This document shows positions 62,540 to 64,000 of a stretch of 64,000 bases of DNA, piece after piece. Origin of the DNA: Secundilactobacillus kimchicus JCM 15530 (GTDB lineage: Bacteria > Bacillota > Bacilli > Lactobacillales > Lactobacillaceae); contig NZ_AZCX01000003.1 of assembly GCF_001433995.1 (NCBI RefSeq), positions 62,001-126,000 on the forward strand. Reading direction: 5' to 3'. The notes beneath the pieces were generated by a model that did no database searches, had not been told where the DNA came from, and worked only from the letters and a program-made list of their open reading frames with translations. Within the stretch, counting starts at the first letter, position 1. Each line of letters opens with the position of its first letter. Made by a program: the position numbers and the translations under genes.

Positions 62540-63367
62540 ATGACAAACATAAATGTTGAACGGGACGTCCAATATGACGGCACCTATGATCTGACACTGG
62601 ATATTTATCAGGATATTGACACCATTTCAGACGACCGAAAAGCCATTATCATCATTCATGGTGGCGGTTGGTGGCTCGGTTACAAAGAAGAGGAAGTCAA
62701 CTGGGCCAACGAATTTGCAAAACAGGGCTACATCGTCTTTGTGCCCAATTATCGCTTGGCACCAGATTATCTGTACCCCGCTCCCGTTGAAGACATGCTA
62801 ACGGTTTACGACTGGATTAAGACCTCAGATTACCACTTTGACCGGACCAAAATTGGGGCCGCCGGGATGTCGTCCGGTGGTAACTTAGCCATTGAACTGG
62901 GTATGCAAACGGGCATCCCGATTGCCTCATGGTCCGGCATTATCGACTTAGATCACTGGATTGAAACTCATCCGGACGTCGTTGCTTCAAACAAAAACGC
63001 CCCAATCCCTGGCACCCCAGTGGACCAAATCAACCAGACGGGGAGTAACGATCCCTATTACAAGTGGTTCGTCCTAAACTACGTCAATGGCGACAACGCC
63101 CTGTTACAAAAGGCCTCGTTGCTCAACCGGGTTGACGCTAAAGCTGGGCCCATGTATCTCGCCAATTCCTTAGATGAATTATCACCAAATGATGCAGTCC
63201 AACGATTACAAGCCGAGTTAATTAAAAACAACATCCCGTCCGTCGTCCAATTCGTCACGGGACACGGCCACGGTGAAGCCTACATGGCCATTGCCCAAGA
63301 GCCAACCTTAGCTTTCTTTGAGACGTATTTGGGCCAAAATCCAAGAGCGCACCACGCTAAACTATGA
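62540..63367 (+). CDS. Alpha/beta hydrolase (esterase/lipase-like)
   Basis: A 275-residue hydrolase of the hormone-sensitive-lipase/acetylesterase type: oxyanion motif HGGGWW (about 38-43), nucleophile elbow GMSSGGN (about 113-119), acid in SLDELSPND and base His in GHGHGEAY. No signal peptide. The ribosome site is GGGGG, 8 bases before ATG 62540. Likely a carboxylesterase; substrate unknown. Confidence 0.88.
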   Translation: MTNINVERDVQYDGTYDLTLDIYQDIDTISDDRKAIIIIHGGGWWLGYKEEEVNWANEFAKQGYIVFVPNYRLAPDYLYPAPVEDMLTVYDWIKTSDYHFDRTKIGAAGMSSGGNLAIELGMQTGIPIASWSGIIDLDHWIETHPDVVASNKNAPIPGTPVDQINQTGSNDPYYKWFVLNYVNGDNALLQKASLLNRVDAKAGPMYLANSLDELSPNDAVQRLQAELIKNNIPSVVQFVTGHGHGEAYMAIAQEPTLAFFETYLGQNPRAHHAKL

Positions 63368-63377
63368 CAACTAACAA

Positions 63378-63436
63378 ACAAAAAGCAGAAGTCAACTTGA
63401 CGGAAAAACCGATCAAGTTAACTTCTGCTTTTATTT
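63378..63436. terminator. Bidirectional intrinsic terminator
   Basis: AAAAGCAGAAGT.AACTTGA pairs with TCAAGTTAACTTCTGCTTTT; T-runs flank both sides; convergent genes. Confidence 0.87.
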
Positions 63437-63468
63437 GAATTGATAGGTAAGTTAGATACCCACCACGT

Positions 63469-64000
63469 TTACTTTAAATTCCAAGTATACGTGTCATTGT
63501 TATGTTGCTGGGCCTGAGCATTCAGCCCAACAGAGTGAGCAGCATTAATTATTGGACCGGCGACAGCCAGGGTTGCCCCCGTCCCCAAGACGGCTACTCG
63601 GCGCGCTTCATCGGCCAGGCGTTGGCCAGCATTCACAGCTTTGTGAATAGCAAACGTCAACCCAGCTAGTGGGTAGGTCACAATCCCAACAAACGGAATC
63701 ATACCTGCTAAAGCCAGACCTGTTTCGACTGCAAAGAACAGCCCTTCAGTGATTGCGTGAGCAACAAAGGTTCCAGCTTGGAGACCGCCATTCAGAGCAA
63801 TACTGCCAGTCGTCGCAACCGTCCCCGCCAGTGAGCCCACCGCTTGACGCTGTGCTTCACCGGCTAAGGCCGCGTCGGTTGGCGAGCCGGTAACGTTAGC
63901 GTTACTTGTTCGAAGCCCGACATTCATACCATTAACGACAGTCCCTCCCACATTGGCTAAAACAGCTGGTGCTTGGACAATTGTCCGTCGAGCGCTCCCC
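63469..64000 (-). CDS. Hypothetical Ala/Gly-rich membrane-associated protein (partial at right edge)
   Basis: The frame stays open on the minus strand to the window edge; GTG 63951 is only an internal candidate start. At least 176 residues are visible, rich in Ala, Gly and Val, with hydrophobic stretches (about AVETGLALAGMIPFVGIVTY and TGATLAVAGPIINAA) and a polar tail with Gln/Asn/His (NAQAQQHNNDTYTWNLK). No family recognised. It may be a surface, phage-like or bacteriocin-related protein, but nothing here proves that. Confidence 0.55.
   Translation of the reverse strand, partial: GSARRTIVQAPAVLANVGGTVVNGMNVGLRTSNANVTGSPTDAALAGEAQRQAVGSLAGTVATTGSIALNGGLQAGTFVAHAITEGLFFAVETGLALAGMIPFVGIVTYPLAGLTFAIHKAVNAGQRLADEARRVAVLGTGATLAVAGPIINAAHSVGLNAQAQQHNNDTYTWNLK

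Overview
The window is chromosomal DNA of a Gram-positive, low-to-mid GC bacterium of the Lactobacillaceae, possibly near Levilactobacillus or Secundilactobacillus (genus is a guess). Supporting signs are T-box leaders in front of metabolic genes, AGGAGG-type ribosome sites, an ECF transporter, LacI/PadR/IclR regulators, luxS with metNIQ, a phase-variable type I restriction locus, and a signal-peptide protein with a GW/SH3-like surface-binding region. I saw no rRNA, tRNA, CRISPR array or intact insertion sequence.

Layout. 0-7.6 kb: end of a permease, then a LacI-controlled regulon of a dedicated four-gene ECF importer, an MFS carrier and a nucleoside hydrolase; two identical 16-bp palindromes mark its operators. 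7.7-17.6 kb: an SDR oxidoreductase and a restriction island (Mrr-like nuclease, type I hsdR-hsdM-hsdS, two silent specificity cassettes, and an invertase-type recombinase broken by an in-frame stop). 17.7-23.3 kb: a decayed-looking membrane ORF, then a methionine operon (fRMsr, metN, metI, metQ, luxS, butA) under a Met T-box. 23.4-25.6 kb: PadR regulator and drug efflux pump behind a 17+17 bp palindrome. 25.8-29.7 kb: a hydantoin-type cluster (permease, DUF917, HyuA). 29.9-35.0 kb: a ketodeoxygluconate cluster (kduD, kdgK, eda, Gat-type PTS EIIC, IclR regulator). 35.4-36.0 kb: a toxin-antitoxin pair. 36-38.4 kb: SDR paralogue and MFS pump.

38.5-49.2 kb is the most remarkable part: a branched-chain amino acid (BCAA) region. 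ilvD sits with a SufT-like Fe-S factor and a BASS keto-acid-type carrier; ilvB and ilvC form another operon; ilvD and ilvB have near-identical promoter/operator sequences. Two separate short leader peptides rich in Ile/Val/Leu codons, each followed by the same GCGGG/CCCGC/GCGGG hairpin set and a terminator, precede an MHS-family transporter and a decayed ilvN. A third device, a T-box whose specifier reads GUA (Val), precedes a degenerate isocitrate-lyase/PEP-mutase-like protein. One locus thus seems to use DNA operators, peptide-coupled attenuation and tRNA sensing for the same nutrients.

49.4-64 kb holds housekeeping and accessory genes: a glycerol-dehydrogenase-like enzyme, a secreted surface protein, a CHRD-like protein, a K+ channel, lipoate ligase, an old-yellow-enzyme reductase with its ArsR regulator, a MazG-like pyrophosphohydrolase, a membrane glycerophosphodiesterase, a YczE-like protein that appears to start at ATC, an EamA exporter, an aldo/keto reductase, an esterase and a partial gene at the right edge. 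All functional calls are by eye from motifs and context; no database search was run.
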